Counted from the stretch's first letter, positions 10,801-22,925 are shown. The stretch: 64,000 bases of DNA from Pleurotus djamor (GCA_029747585.1 JAPEVF010000039.1:31701-95700); one strand, 5' to 3'. Program-made: numbers and translations. The notes: generated by a model from the letters alone, not told the origin.

Positions 10801-11251
10801 TATCGCGGGCCTCTGCCCAAGCTGAGCGCGCCGTTGTGATCTGGTCATGGTAGACAGAATTGGGGTGTGGAGAAATAGGCGAATTGGGCGACCGGTCATC
10901 CAGAAAAGAATCGATCGCCTTGGCTTTCCGGTGAAGTCTCATAAGCGAATCGACACTGAGTGAAGCGGAGGGACACCCTTAAATAAGACTTTGAAGGGTG
11001 ATTCATAGTAAACGGGGACATACTAGGTTTCCTCTATCCGTTTACTGTGAACATTCATCTCGTAAGCCATCTACTTGTTCAAACCCAACATCCACTTGCA
11101 CGCACCGTTCCTGAAAAAAGGCGATATACGAGTCGGCAATAAATTTGAGGTGTAGATCAAAAAGAGGTATAGGTCCTTGCGTATTTGTAGGAGGTGCGTA
11201 GGAATCAGAGGAAGGACGAGACGGGGCAATTGATTGCATTTGACTTTCCAT
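7873..11251 (-). CDS. F-BAR and RhoGAP domain protein (Rgd1/Rga7-8 type)
   Basis: A multi-exon gene for a protein of roughly 900-1000 aa. The N-terminal F-BAR domain (FDLHLKFIADSYIAFFQER, SLMRLHRKAKAIDSFLDD, TRKRIKEDLKDSATKYQEF) continues to the AKRELDEADKEYRKAVHWLE coil. The RhoGAP domain follows: EGIYRVSGR carries the arginine finger, then LLKLYLRELPEPLF and KKNLAIVFGTVVF. The long C-terminal tail is Pro-rich with poly-Pro runs likely to bind SH3 domains. Such proteins bind curved membrane and switch off Rho GTPases in polarity and septation (yeast Rgd1 acts on Rho3/Rho4). A 21-nt microexon (11024-11044) is needed to complete the F-BAR helix. The frame near 10395-10416 is uncertain because of two N. 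The ATG at 11251 is the first in frame after a stop; an upstream exon is possible. Confidence 0.88.
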
Positions 11252-11639
11252 CTCGTCTGACAAATGGGCCTAGTGATTCTTGAAAGCTGGCCAGGGCTCT
11301 CGGAGAAGATATCTGAGAAACGAAAACCGCGCGTTGAGGAAGTAGAGAACGCGCAAATTCGAGCGAGTCAATGTTGACGATAAGTTTGTGCCAGTGACAT
11401 TGAACATAGCCCATCCACGCGACGGGCCCAATAGGCCACGTGGGTTTCGAGTCCCTGATGCCATCACTTGCCTTTGACGGTGGCGAGATATGGACGCAAG
11501 CTGAACTCAAACAGTCAAATACAATGTGGTAGGCAGAACTGAGCCGAATACATGTTTTGTGAGCTAGATATATAGATAGAATGTCCATGGATAGCTGAAA
11601 ATATATATCAAAGCGTAAAGCAGATAAAATCAAAAGAAA
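11252..11639. other. Intergenic region between the RhoGAP start and the ABC transporter 3' end
   Basis: About 390 bp that should hold the RhoGAP promoter and the ABC transporter terminator. A minus-strand frame ending FLRYLLREPWPAFKNH (11270-11467) looks somewhat protein-like and stops just before an AG at the head of the RhoGAP frame. It could be an upstream exon, but I cannot support it by homology. Confidence 0.35.
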
Positions 11640-14600
11640 CTAGATATCTGTCTTGCCGATGGCCATTGAAATGAGGAGATCCCTATCTCCAGATTCATCG
11701 ACCAAAGCTCTAAGTTTTCCGCCTTCCTTCTTCAATAATTCCTTCGGTGAATCGAACTCAACAATTTTCCCGGCGTCGAGAACCATCTACGAAAGATGAG
11801 CAAGAGTCTCGAACAGGAGGACTAAGAAAGATAACGTACAATTTTGTCGGCATCCATGATTGTTTGGAGACGATGCGCAATGGTGATGAGAGTGACATCA
11901 CCACCTAGCTCATGTCGGAGGGAAGATTGGATGACCGAATCAGTTTTATAATCTAAAGGAGTCCGTTAGTCGATCGTAAGAAGTGAGAACCAATAACGTT
12001 TGAGCCCACCAATCGCAGACGTAGCTGAGCAGTCGGAAAGAAGTGAGTAGAAGTACGAATCGGATACAGGAAGCAGGGGCGTACCTTCATCGAGGATTAA
12101 CAACTTGCTTCCACGAACAATTGCGCGAGCTAGAGCAAGGATCTGACGCTGACCAACCGACAAGTTGCTACCTCCGCTGGAAATAGCTGTGTCTAGAGTT
12201 ATTCTGCCTTCGTCTTCGTCATTTTGAAGCGAGAATAGGCCTGCTGCGCGGAGAGCGCTGTTCAACGTCGCGTCGTCAAACTGATCGAAAGGGTCAAGGT
12301 TCTGTCTTAGAGTGCCGCTCAGGAGTTCGGGCTAACGAAGGTTTTAGCTACATGGAAGAGACCAGAATATTATTGCTACTCACCACCTGAGGGATAATAG
12401 TGATGTTAGTCCGGAGAGCATCGAGGTTGATAGAGTTGGTGAGTTTTCCATCATAGTAGACTTCACCGTCAGTGTAGATACAACGGAGGAGGGATAATGT
12501 CAAAGAGCTCTGTAACCCAAGTGAGTTCAACGCTCCTCATATTTAAGATATTTAAGATGAACCGACCTTTCCAGAACCTGTCCGACCAACTACGCCAACG
12601 CGTTCTCCAGATTTGATGTGGAAAGACAAGTCATGGAGGACTTTGGGACCAGTTTCGGAATAACGAGCAGACAAATTTTCGACACGAATATCACCACTAG
12701 AGGGCCAGTACGCGGGAGGCTTGCCTGCTTCTGTGGGCTTGGGCTCTTGGTCGACAGAGATATAGCCTTGGATACGTTCAAGACTAAAATGGCAGTGAGG
12801 AATAAAATAAGGGCATAGTAGAAGGGGCATTTACCTGTTCCCTTGAACCTCGAACTCGTTGAGAATGCGCACCCACCACAAGATCATCCCGCTGAACCCG
12901 ACAGCCATATTGAGAGCAAAACCAGTATTACTAGCCCCTTGCTGCCGTCCATAAAGGAGGTAAGTCGCCAGAATCACAGCAAGGATGCTACCCAAAGCGT
13001 CGATGCGGATACAGATCCAGCTGATAACCGAGATTCAGCGGAGGATAGGGACGAGGAGAGATGATGTACTAACCGATTGAGATTGTAGAATGATCGAGCG
13101 GCACGAGTGTACTTATTGATGCGAGTAAGCGACTCGGCTTTGAACGACTCTTGGGCTCCGTAAGCACGGATGGAGGCTGGAAAGGGGGGGTAAGAACAAC
13201 TTTCAGATAATGCAAGTAGACGGCTCACTTAAACCAGCCATAGCCGCTCCGAAACTGTGATGATATGGATGAGAACATAGGTAAATGCCAAGCTTGATGA
13301 GTGCAACTTACTGTCCTACAACAGGTGCTTTGGCGTTCGACATCTCGCGCTTCACAGAGAGCTGAGCAGCAATGTAGATCTGCCCAAGCCAGCCTCCCAA
13401 AATGGCAGCAATTACCCCGGGCAGGATGAAGACGGGTGTGAAGAGGAGGACGGCTGCGAATTTGATGATCATCGAGACGGTCATCTCTACCAACCATTGA
13501 AGACTTTGAGAGATTCGATCATCGACTGCGAATGTGATTTAGTACCGCTCGGTCCTCGCATGTCGAAAGGTTATATTCCTCACCAGCTCTTATATCTTGG
13601 GTGCAGCGAGTAATAATGCGAGAGGTGGGAGTAATATCCAACCATCTAAGGAATCAAGGTGAGGTTTTGAATACGAATGATTTATGGGAGTTCGAACCGA
13701 AGCGTAGTCCCAAGTACCGCATTGATGAGTTGCTTGTGAATAGACTTCGAAGCTCGAATGTTGCCATACACATAGACCAGGAAGGCAGTGGCATAAGTAA
13801 GCAGAGCGACGCCGAGGATCGATACTTATCAATTGGGCACGTCAGCAGCAGAAATCACTGGATGCGCGGAATAGCGCACCATAAACTGACAAATAACTTG
13901 AAGGAACATCAACGTCACGCCAGCAAAGATGACATGAAGACGACTCACTAAGAAACAGATACCAAGGTAGGGTCATCCACTTCGGCATACTTTGATGCCC
14001 AGTAACCCAAGAACCAGGTGAGGAACGAGTAGATCGCTTCATTAGCACATAATGCACCGATGAAAGCAACGAAGAAAAAGATAGGATGCTTTCCGCCCAA
14101 AGCAACTAGATATAGCCGAACTAAAGAAACCAACTCAGCGAATCAACACGCAGAAGATAACGATGCTATCATACCTGCAGGCCATCCAACATGGCCAACT
14201 TCAATCTCTTCAGCAGCGATCAGTTTCCCGGCAACCTTTTTGTCATCCTCGGGAGCTGGAACTGCATCATCAACAATTTCTTCGGTCTTCGCCAATGTTT
14301 CCCTCTCTTCCTTGAGTTCCTTTTCTAGTTCTTGGTCATGAGCGATGACTTCCGATGCCTCTCCTTGATTAGCTATTCTCCCGTCGGCGCCTAAAGATAC
14401 GACGAAGTGGGCGATAGGTGTTGTCATTGCGACATTGTGCGTCTGCACATCGAATCAGCACTGGTCTTGGGAACTCATCCGGGATAAGATGACATACCAC
14501 GAGGATAATAGTCCTGTCCTTAATCAAGTCACCGCGGAAGCACTTGTCGACGATCCACTTAGCCGTATGAACACTGCACCAAGGTCAGGAACGCAAACAA

Positions 14601-17600
14601 CTGCTGAAGAGAAACGACGGACTCAAGGGCAGCAAGGATATCATCCAACAAGATGATCTCAGCACGTGAATAAATGGCACGCGCCAACGTGATACGGGCC
14701 TGATCTCAAGATCTCAAATCTCGTCGCGTGGCCAAAAAGGGGGAGCACGTACCTTTTGGCCTCCACTTAGCGTCAGCCCCTTCTCGCCAACCTCGGTTTG
14801 ATCACCAGCCTCAAATAATTCAAGGTCACGTTCCAAGCCGCACTGATGTAAGACTTTTTTTGTATCGTTCCTCATCCAAAGGCGAACCAAATAAGATGTT
14901 ATCCTTAAAAGGGCGTCAACGAAGCAAGCGTCAAATGAAGATTCCCTGACCTTGATGGTTTCGTTTTGGACCCACGACTCTTGAGCAGCGTATGAAACAC
15001 CGCCGTCGCGGGGGAGGTTGTACCACGAGCTCGGACCAGACTGCACGAAATGCATCTCGCCTATTTAGGCAAAACAGTCACCACCAGAGTTGAAGTCGAA
15101 AAACGCGTCCAATCCGTACCAAGCAGGGCCATCAACAAGGACGTTTTGCCAGAACCAGTAGGTCCCACAACTAGATTGATAGCATTTTTCTTGAAGATAA
15201 GTTCACCGTCGACCCTAAACACAAACTTGCGCTTCGAAGGTGTCAAAGCACCATCGTTTATTTCTGCGTCCCCAACAGACCACATGAAGGTGGCATCAGA
15301 AAATCCGATATCCCCAGACCTTTCTGATGGTGGAGTGGAAGACCTGAGAGTGGCTGCGACAGCTTTATTGTTGGTCGTGGGGAGGACTGCATCTCCTGTT
15401 GTCAGCGCGGCCTCGTCCCGGTTGAGTTCTTGGTCATAAGTGTCTAGTAGTTCGGTCTAAAGGAACATGAGTTACGTCAGTTCAAGAATATCTCAAAAAC
15501 GCGTACATCGTGCAAGAAGGTATCCACTCGATCAATGGAGACTTTGGCTTGAACGACAGCCGTCAAAGTCCAAATGATGACATGGAGTTGTTCACGCAAG
15601 AGGTCGAAGACGGACATAGCGCTGAACACAATGGACGCAGACAAGGCTTGCTTCATGATTACGGTCTAGAAAGCGGTCAACCTAGAGTTAAATAAAGGGC
15701 CAATATTCTGTTGACGTACGCTACGAAGAACATAAGTATTTCACACACAAAAACAGGTAGGAGAAGGAACTTACTAGGTGGAGAAGGTCGCGATCATAAT
15801 GCCAACCGGGATGATAAAGCTAAAGAACGATGGGAAAGCTCAAACTCGTCGCGACAAATACGAACGGGTCAACACACTTAATATTCCCATTGACCAAGTC
15901 AAGCAATTGCTTCTTCCATAACCAAACTATTTCCGCTTCACGAAACTGGGCGATCTTCTCATTCACCTTACCCTCCCAGCCGAATAGCTTGATCATCCGT
16001 ATCACATTCATAGCTATGGTGGCGGGCGACATTGAGAACCTGAGAGAATGAAAATTGACGAGACCTTACTTTCAGTGACATTCTGAACGCGAGCATCGGT
16101 GCGCTTCATGCGTTCCTTCTGCACATCCTGCATAGCTTTGCCAACAAATCCTGGTAGAGGCATACAAAGGACCATGACCGTAAGACCAACAAAGGCACTG
16201 CGTCTTGTAAGAAACCACGGCAAAGACGGACGGAAAAGGAAACGCGTACCTCCACCCAAGTATCACATACAGGAAACTGATCCCCAACGCAAGTTGCAGC
16301 GGTGCATAAACAATCAACATAATGAAATCCCTTCCATCGGTAATATTCCCCAAATCCGTCGAGATCAAGTTGTTCAATTTACCAACAAGGTTCCCTTCTG
16401 CGCTGTCATCCGCGATTGCCTTCGGAACCGGCTTGGGCTCCGGAGTCGCAGCCTTTTCTTTGCGGGAAAATGGGGAACGTAGCTTCTTGCGAAGAGTTCC
16501 TACAAGTGTCTTCCCGCCGATCGTTCCACTCGAGTCCGAGGATGCCTCATTGGGATCGACGATCGTACTGGCGGTGGAAATATCTCGATCATGCTCGGAT
16601 TCTTGGACTGGGAGCGCGGAAGTGGAGGCAGCTGGTGTAGACGAGCCAGAGGCTGAGGCAGAACCTGATTCGGATGATGCCTTAACGGAAGAAGAGCTGG
16701 ACTTGGTTTCAGCCTTGACTCGAATGCGAAGAGCATGCTCGAAGATAAGCTGGGTAATGATCGCTTCGACCCAGACGAGATTACGCGTCTATAGAAACTG
16801 GTTCAGAGGGCAGGTGAGTGATAGACCAGTGGATACTCACAGCATAGAAGATGTAAGCCTGGAATGAGGTAGAATAGATCATGGGCCCGCAGAAGAGCCA
16901 GATCAACCAAACCCAAGGGCGAACAAACGCGTCTTCTCCGTTCTTTTCCATGTAGTAGAGAAGCCTGTTTACGCCAACGGGGGCAGCGTATCCCGCGAAA
17001 GTATGAATGGTCAACAAGATCACTAGGTACGCGTATTCCTTTCGGAGGGTCTTCATCAAGCCCCAGAAGATGTGGCGTTGTCGCAGCTTCTTCTTGTTAC
17101 CAGGAGCGTAGAAGGGATCGATATTCTGCAAGACGAGAGCTAAGTGTTGTGTTGGGAGACCAGAGGCTATAAACTAACCGTAAAACTCTTCTCCCTCAAA
17201 TTCTTGGCTTCATCATAATCAGCCAAAGGAGGAAGCTGGTCGTGAGATAGATGAGGAACTTTGTGGGCGAGAAGGACAGTCGAATCGAGGAAACTGAACA
17301 AGATGAAAGATAGTAGCGAACATGTTTGTTCGGGTGGAGGATTGGAGCTTGGGTTCTTTGGGTCGACGGGGATGTAAACAGTCGGCATGAGGAGTGGAAT
17401 GAACACTGCGGTATAACACAACACAGCGATCTTCGTCCATAGTAGGTACACAAGGACGGCGTTCTCCTTGAGGAAGGCGGCCGGAAGGTCGATTGGGGTA
17501 AGAGTATATGTGGCAAGCGGGAAGATATCGCGCCACGCGTAGACGCCAAAGGTTACGAGAAGTAGGAGGGTGACGTGGGTCGGGACCCAAGCGGTTAAGG

Positions 17601-18147
17601 AAGTGAATCCGGATTGAATTCGCTTCGTGTAGGGTTTCGTGGTAACACAGAGTAGCGACAGCAGGGAGGCGTACAACTGTGGTGTAAGACGTCAAGCGTG
17701 AACAGAGACGATCTCAGGTCATGGGGAACGCACGTAGGTCATGCACATCGCAAACTGCAACCACTCGGTTTGGGTCAACTGTTCAACTTCCTTGCGCCGA
17801 TGCTTTCTCTTCTTCTTGCCCCACCTAGCCAATGCGCCCATCCATCCCAGAGGCTCTTGGTCTGCGTAAGTGAACTGGATGTCCTGTCTATCTTCGAGCT
17901 CTATTTCGTCTATGATGAGGGTCGCAATGGACAAGCCAAGGAGGGCTAGACAGCCGACGAGTCTGAGAATCTTGTAAACGAAGATGTGGAGGCCGCCATG
18001 GGACACGACATGGGCTTTGAATTCCGACCAGAAACCATACGACGAGGGGGGCGGTTCGGAGGGCTCATTTTGTTCGTCCTCGGCTCGGGTAGACGCGAAG
18101 AACTGTGCGAAGGCCCCATATATTATGTGCCCCAGCAAGAGTAAGGC
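11640..18147 (-). CDS. ABCC-family (MRP-type) full ABC transporter
   Basis: About 20 exons encode a long protein with an N-terminal hydrophobic TMD0-like region (17.2-18.1 kb), TMD1, NBD1, a Glu/Lys-rich linker, TMD2 and NBD2. NBD1 has GPTGSGKT (Walker A), TLSGGQK (signature) and IILLDD; the Asp in place of the catalytic Glu is usual in MRP NBD1. NBD2 has GRTGSGK, the MRP-typical NLSVGQRQ and LLILDE, followed by THNVAM-like and AHRLQTI switch segments. The stop is at 11640-11642, after SMAIGKTDI. ABCC proteins export glutathione conjugates and organic anions at the plasma or vacuolar membrane; the substrate here is unknown. The N-terminal exon is unresolved: an in-frame TGA at 18148-18150 precedes LLLLGHIIYGAFAQF, so the start is missing from this model. 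Confidence 0.9.
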
Positions 18148-18150
18148 TCA

Positions 18151-19110
18151 GAATGCTGCAGCATAGGCTGGAATGAGAAGTGTGTCGGTGTATAAACTGT
18201 CATAACTGCTCGGTATGTCATTGAACAAATAAGGAATGCGAGCACGCACGAGTGTTTTGGCTTGAGCATGGCTTGGCCTGGGGAAACAACAGACACGATG
18301 TCGACCCGAGCCAATAAAGGTTATAAAGAAACCTTTGTCGGGACCGGTGTACGCGTCGCTGGTGGGAGTCAAGTTTGCCCTTGAAGTTTGATTTCATTCC
18401 CAAGTCCATGTGCACCCCGAGTCACATGATTACTTTAATTCCGTTATCTCGAGATCCCAAACATTGAAACACGCTCTAACAACGAGATTTCCGTTTGTCG
18501 TGGACAAGTACACCATGTGCATCGCTGCGCCCATCAAAAACGGTTTCGAAATGGGGATGGCTTTTCTCCATCCCTTAGTATGTTTGAGGGGAACTGGGGT
18601 GTAGAAGCCGTGTCCTGATGACTCGTTCAGAGAACAAGATACAGGATACCGAGCTCGTCGGGTTTCTCGACGAGGATGAGGAGTTGCTGAGAAGCTGGGG
18701 CAACGTCGTTACGTGCGCCTGCAAGCTTCAGCCTCGTTGTCCGTATATAGGGGAATTTTATAGGAGTTGCGGGCAGGGGATTGCTTGAGCTTCGAAGGAG
18801 CTCATGGCAGTTTACTCTGAAAGAAGCGAACTTGAGTACCGATAATGTGCTCTTCACGAGGGACTCCAACTCAGTATGTGTCGTGCTCTGCCTGATCATT
18901 TATGAAATGCTAACGAGTGAAGCCCAAGTGAAGCCAACCCTTTCTTCCACCTTCAAATGAATATGAATTATCTAATCTACTTATACAAAACTTAAGTATC
19001 GAGCGGTGTGTAGTCTTGCGGTAAGAGGGAAGAAAAAGTGGGGGAAAGAAGTACAGACTGGACTCATCAGGAGAGGTCGCGGTCGGGTAACTCGGGGACG
19101 CAACTAAGTA
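18151..19110. other. Region upstream of the ABC transporter
   Basis: About 960 bp between the recognisable ABC transporter and the glycosylase 3' end. It probably includes the true first exon of the transporter (18150-18420) and its promoter. Minus-strand frames here, such as 18627-18899, match nothing I know. Confidence 0.4.
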
Positions 19111-20019
19111 TCATGTCGAATTCTCTTCCTTGACATCCACTTTAACATCCACCTGGTCTTTTGCATCCGCCTTCGACCTCGCCACGTACTGTTTCAGTAT
19201 ACATTCACCTGAGGCTTGTTTACCTGCGTTGCATCCCTTGCATATTCTGCCATGGCGAATCATCAAGACGTGTAACCCATATTTCAACTCCTTAGGGACT
19301 TTGAGGTCCAGATGCGCCTGAGCAAGTACGCGGTTGGCGTTCGCGGGGACCCATCCCAGAAGCTTGCTGAGCCTGAAGACATGGGTATCGACTGCAAAGG
19401 AATCGCGTTCGAGGCAAAAGAGGAGAACACACGACGCGGTTTTCGGGCCAACACCGTCAAAGGACACGAGCTCTTTCATGACTTCTTCATCAGAATATTT
19501 CTGAGACCCGTCTTCGCCTTTCTCTGCGAGATACTGAAGGGAATAGTCACCGTGTTTGGACTTGATGTCGCGTAGGACCTTCTGTATTGTGGCCGCTTTC
19601 TTGTTCGCCATTCCACCCATGCGTATCGACTCGACGACGGCATCTCGTGAAGCCTCTGCGACGGCAGCGAAGTTGTTCCGGCCAAAGGTGGTGTCCAAAC
19701 TGCGCTTTGCAGTGGTTGAATTCTTGCTGTTGGTGTTTTGAGAGAGAATGGTACCGATTAACGCGTCAATGACGTTCTTCGAGTTTCCGCAGGTCTGTGC
19801 CGAGTTGGCTGTCGCTGAGGGAGGTATTCGGATGAGGCCTTTCGCACCGTTTGGGGAATGGGCTTCGGATAGGAGGTGGAAGACAGCATAGGCTTCCGTG
19901 GATGTTGGGTGGGGGAACGTGGGGAATGGTGATGTCGTCGTGTAGGCCTCGAGCTCTTTGAGCTTTTTCGACTTCTGGGGCGAGGCTAGGGATGGCGAAA
20001 CTGAGCGAGAGCGCTTCAT
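19111..20019 (-). CDS. HhH-GPD DNA glycosylase (endonuclease III-like)
   Basis: A single-exon 302-aa protein. The basic N-terminus (MKRSRSVSP, PQKSKKLK) suits nuclear import. ALIGTILSQNTNSKNS opens the glycosylase fold. The helix-hairpin-helix FDGVGPKTASCVLLF and FAVDTHVFRLSKLLGW carry the Lys and Asp that act as nucleophile and catalytic acid in bifunctional endonuclease III enzymes. Such enzymes remove oxidised or mismatched bases in base-excision repair. The C-terminal Cys cluster reads CKGC, then one more Cys nine residues later. It lacks one ligand of the usual four-Cys iron-sulfur loop, so the cluster may be absent. The target lesion is unknown; this is not a clear NTH1 or MUTYH. Confidence 0.88.
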   Translation of the reverse strand: MKRSRSVSPSLASPQKSKKLKELEAYTTTSPFPTFPHPTSTEAYAVFHLLSEAHSPNGAKGLIRIPPSATANSAQTCGNSKNVIDALIGTILSQNTNSKNSTTAKRSLDTTFGRNNFAAVAEASRDAVVESIRMGGMANKKAATIQKVLRDIKSKHGDYSLQYLAEKGEDGSQKYSDEEVMKELVSFDGVGPKTASCVLLFCLERDSFAVDTHVFRLSKLLGWVPANANRVLAQAHLDLKVPKELKYGLHVLMIRHGRICKGCNAGKQASGECILKQYVARSKADAKDQVDVKVDVKEENST

Positions 20020-20162
20020 GGTTGTGAAAGGAAGTGAGTTGAGAGTTGGTGTTAGGGGTATGTTTGTTACCCAACCCAGTAGAACTCGACGCTTGAAAAA
20101 GAGTCGCTACATGTTGCCTATATAATACAATGTTGCTACATAATCACATACATAGAATACGT

Positions 20163-22778
20163 TCAATCGTAATACGCTGCCATGGCATCTTCGTCATCGT
20201 CGCTGAATTCCTCTACATCATGGGGGTCGCGCTTCATATCCATCCGAGTATACCAAGCTAACACACGAGGATGTGCAATAACCCTGTCCAAGTAACGGTT
20301 CAGTCACGGCAAAATGAATGGATCAAAGCACGCTGACCTAGATGGGTTGAAATTGAGGACTTCCAAAGTTTCCATATTCGTTGCACGCGATAACGCGACA
20401 TACGCTGATGCACAGCAAAGGAAGCGTCAGTGAGGCCTAAGGATGAAACAAACACAACACTCACCCTGTCCCTTCTCAAAAGTATGCCTCAAATCGACCT
20501 TCACCCGCTCCAAAGTCTGTCCTTGCGACTTGTGCATACTCAACGCCCAAGCATGTATCAACGGCACTTGCGTCCTACTGGCTTCGACATCACCCGTCGC
20601 AGTGTCCACCGTAAACTCCGAAGGAACACACAGCATCTCCCTGCCATTGGTAAACCGCACCAGGGGGTATTCACAATCGAGGTCATCTGGAGAAGGGTCC
20701 TTGCGGTTGGCTTTTGCATTGGCTTTTTCATCGGCTTTGATGATCGCATTTCTCGCCACGTCTTTGACTTTGGCGAAGCGGACGACTCGGCCAACAGAGC
20801 CGTTGACGAGTTCGCCTTGAACGAGATTCTAAAAACCAAGTTAATGGTTGTATCCAGCCGAACTTGACAACAATCCTGGTTCGCACCTTGATGAGCATGA
20901 CTTGCGCATCAACCTGAAAGCAGAGACCGAGTTGTAAGTGGCCACCATCGTCTACACGAACTCAGAGGTATTCACCTTGAGCACAATTTCGTTGGGAGCA
21001 ACGAGACGCTCCAGTAGTCTGATCATCGACTCTTTGGAGACGGGTCGGCCGTTGGCATCAATGCCTGGTCTATCGCTCGCGGGATATACCACTGGTTTCC
21101 CCGGAAGCGCATCCAAACGAGTTTGATTGGCAAGAGCCACTTCTCTCCTCGTAGGGAATCTAACAAGAGAGACAAACACAACCCATTAGCACGACGTCGA
21201 ACGAAACATCGAAACACTCACAATTCCGTAGGGAGAATCCCATCATCATATGTAATGGGCCGGGAGAGACTTTTGAACACTTGGATCATCTCCGGCTTCA
21301 TGTCCCCGAATCGCATCGCGTTGAGCATGTTCGCAAATGCTTGATCCTTCTGTCGGAACACTTTCGTAAGCGTAACCGGACGACCGACACAGGAGTCCCA
21401 GGATTCGGCCTCGAAAGCAAAGGTGACATGAGCATTGTTCTTGTCAGGAACAGGAGGAAGTTGACAGAAATCCCCAGACAAGACCAACTTGAATAAAATA
21501 AGGCAAAGGAGATTAGGTGCGGTATTGGTTGAGCGAGAAGGAAGACAAGCATACCTGTATACCACCGAAAGGTTCCTCGTTTCTTCTGACCAATCTACCG
21601 ATGTTTTCCTAAGAGACGCATAAATATCCCTCAGATCGATAGAAAGTTAACAATCGGCGTACAAGTTTGTCAAACAGTCGTCCATCCAACATCGAGACTG
21701 TACGTCAGTCATTAGCCGTCCACATATCACGTTGTTTAAGAATGTACAACAAGCGAATTCACCCACCTTCATCGATAATTAAACACCGTACCGCACGCCA
21801 ACGGTGCAACACTGGTTTAAACGTCTTCTGCCCAATGAACTTGCCCGCATAGTTCTTCGCCGTATCCTGGCCCAGACCGATCCCAGCCCACGAATGCAAC
21901 GTCGACCCTCCAATATTCACCGCAGCGATTCCCGTAGATGCAGTAATAGCCAAACCAGAAGATCCAGCACCTCCCATAATTCGTATGATTTCGCGCAGGA
22001 GAACAGACTTTCCTGTACCTATATACAATTGAAAGAGTGATCAGGTTGGTTGAGCACGCACAAGCAGACGGTCAGAAATAGGTATCGGTGGCAAAGCTTA
22101 CCAGCGGATCCAGTGAAGAAGACACTCTTCCCTGACCTGACATCCTGGAGGACAGTATTTTGCTGGGGAGACAAAGAAACTGCGGGAACAGACGGTTCAA
22201 GAGGGATATAATCAGGTTGGTCGGCGAATTCCTCGCTTTGTGGTTGCCCTGCATTTTGCACGTCTTCTGTTTTATGAGGGGATGCCGAGATGTCTCTCGA
22301 GGCTGAAGAGCCTGAGTCTTGAGAAGAGGGAGGAGGAGTTGCATGGTCTCGCCTGCGACTAGAAGTGATTGGTTTGAACGTCACTGGATCAGAGAGCGAA
22401 CTAGGCGTTCTTGAGATATCTATCATGAAATCTGATTCAGCGACGCTCAAGCACGCCAGAACAGGATGAAGAGATTACAGGGCACCGGGACCATCAAATA
22501 CTCCTCAGCCTCTTGCACCGTTTTGAAGCTCTTGTACAGGTTCTGCGGAAAACCAACCGTCTAACCGCAGTAGAAACGCTCAGTTCTTCGACACCCGCGC
22601 CATACGATGATGAAACCACACATACATTCTTTTTACACTAACCAAACGACAAAAGAATCAGACATATTGATCCTTTCATGGAGGTGATTGGACCACTTAC
22701 CTCATCCCATGTCTGGTATATCTTCGGACCCTCGCGGCCAATCTTCACAGCGTATAGTTTACGACCGACTTTAGGCAT
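20163..22778 (-). CDS. PIF1-family DNA helicase with RNase H1 N-terminal-like (viroplasmin) domain
   Basis: Starts at 22778 with KLYAVKIGREGPKIYQTWDE, continued in the next exon as VGFPQNLYKSFKTVQEAEEYL. This is the small RNase H1 N-terminal/caulimovirus viroplasmin-type fold that binds RNA-DNA hybrids. After a Ser/Pro-rich linker comes the superfamily 1B helicase: FFTGSAG/TGKSVLLREI (Walker A split by an intron), ASTGIAAVNIGGSTLHSWAG, CLIIDE (Walker B), GDFCQLPPV and HAWALSMHKSQGQTL, then YVALSRATN. These are the PIF1 signature motifs. Pif1 enzymes unwind G-quadruplexes and RNA-DNA hybrids and act at telomeres, forks and mitochondrial DNA. The N-terminal module suggests R-loop targeting, an inference. 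The stop at 20163-20165 follows an acidic tail (EEFSDDDEDAMAAYYD). Possible cell-cycle sites lie upstream. Confidence 0.92.
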
Positions 22779-22874
22779 AATTACGGTAGTTCAGTCAGGC
22801 AGTGGGTCGTGCAGGTATCACTTCTCAAGGACTGCGTCAGAGCCGCATTGTATTGAAGACTAACTGAAAGGCGA

Positions 22875-22925
22875 GTCACATGTGACATAAACGCGACGTG
22901 ACCACGTGTGACGCGTCGCGTTNCT
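22875..22925 (-). promoter_or_regulatory. Palindrome and MCB-like sites upstream of PIF1
   Basis: About 100-150 bp upstream of the helicase ATG lie a perfect 12-bp palindrome GTCACATGTGAC (22875-22886), CCACGTGTGACGCGTCGCG and, within it, ACGCGT (22911-22916). ACGCGT is the MluI cell-cycle box bound by MBF in yeasts and drives S-phase genes; CACGTG-like cores bind bHLH factors. Regulation here is inference from motif and position only. Confidence 0.45.
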
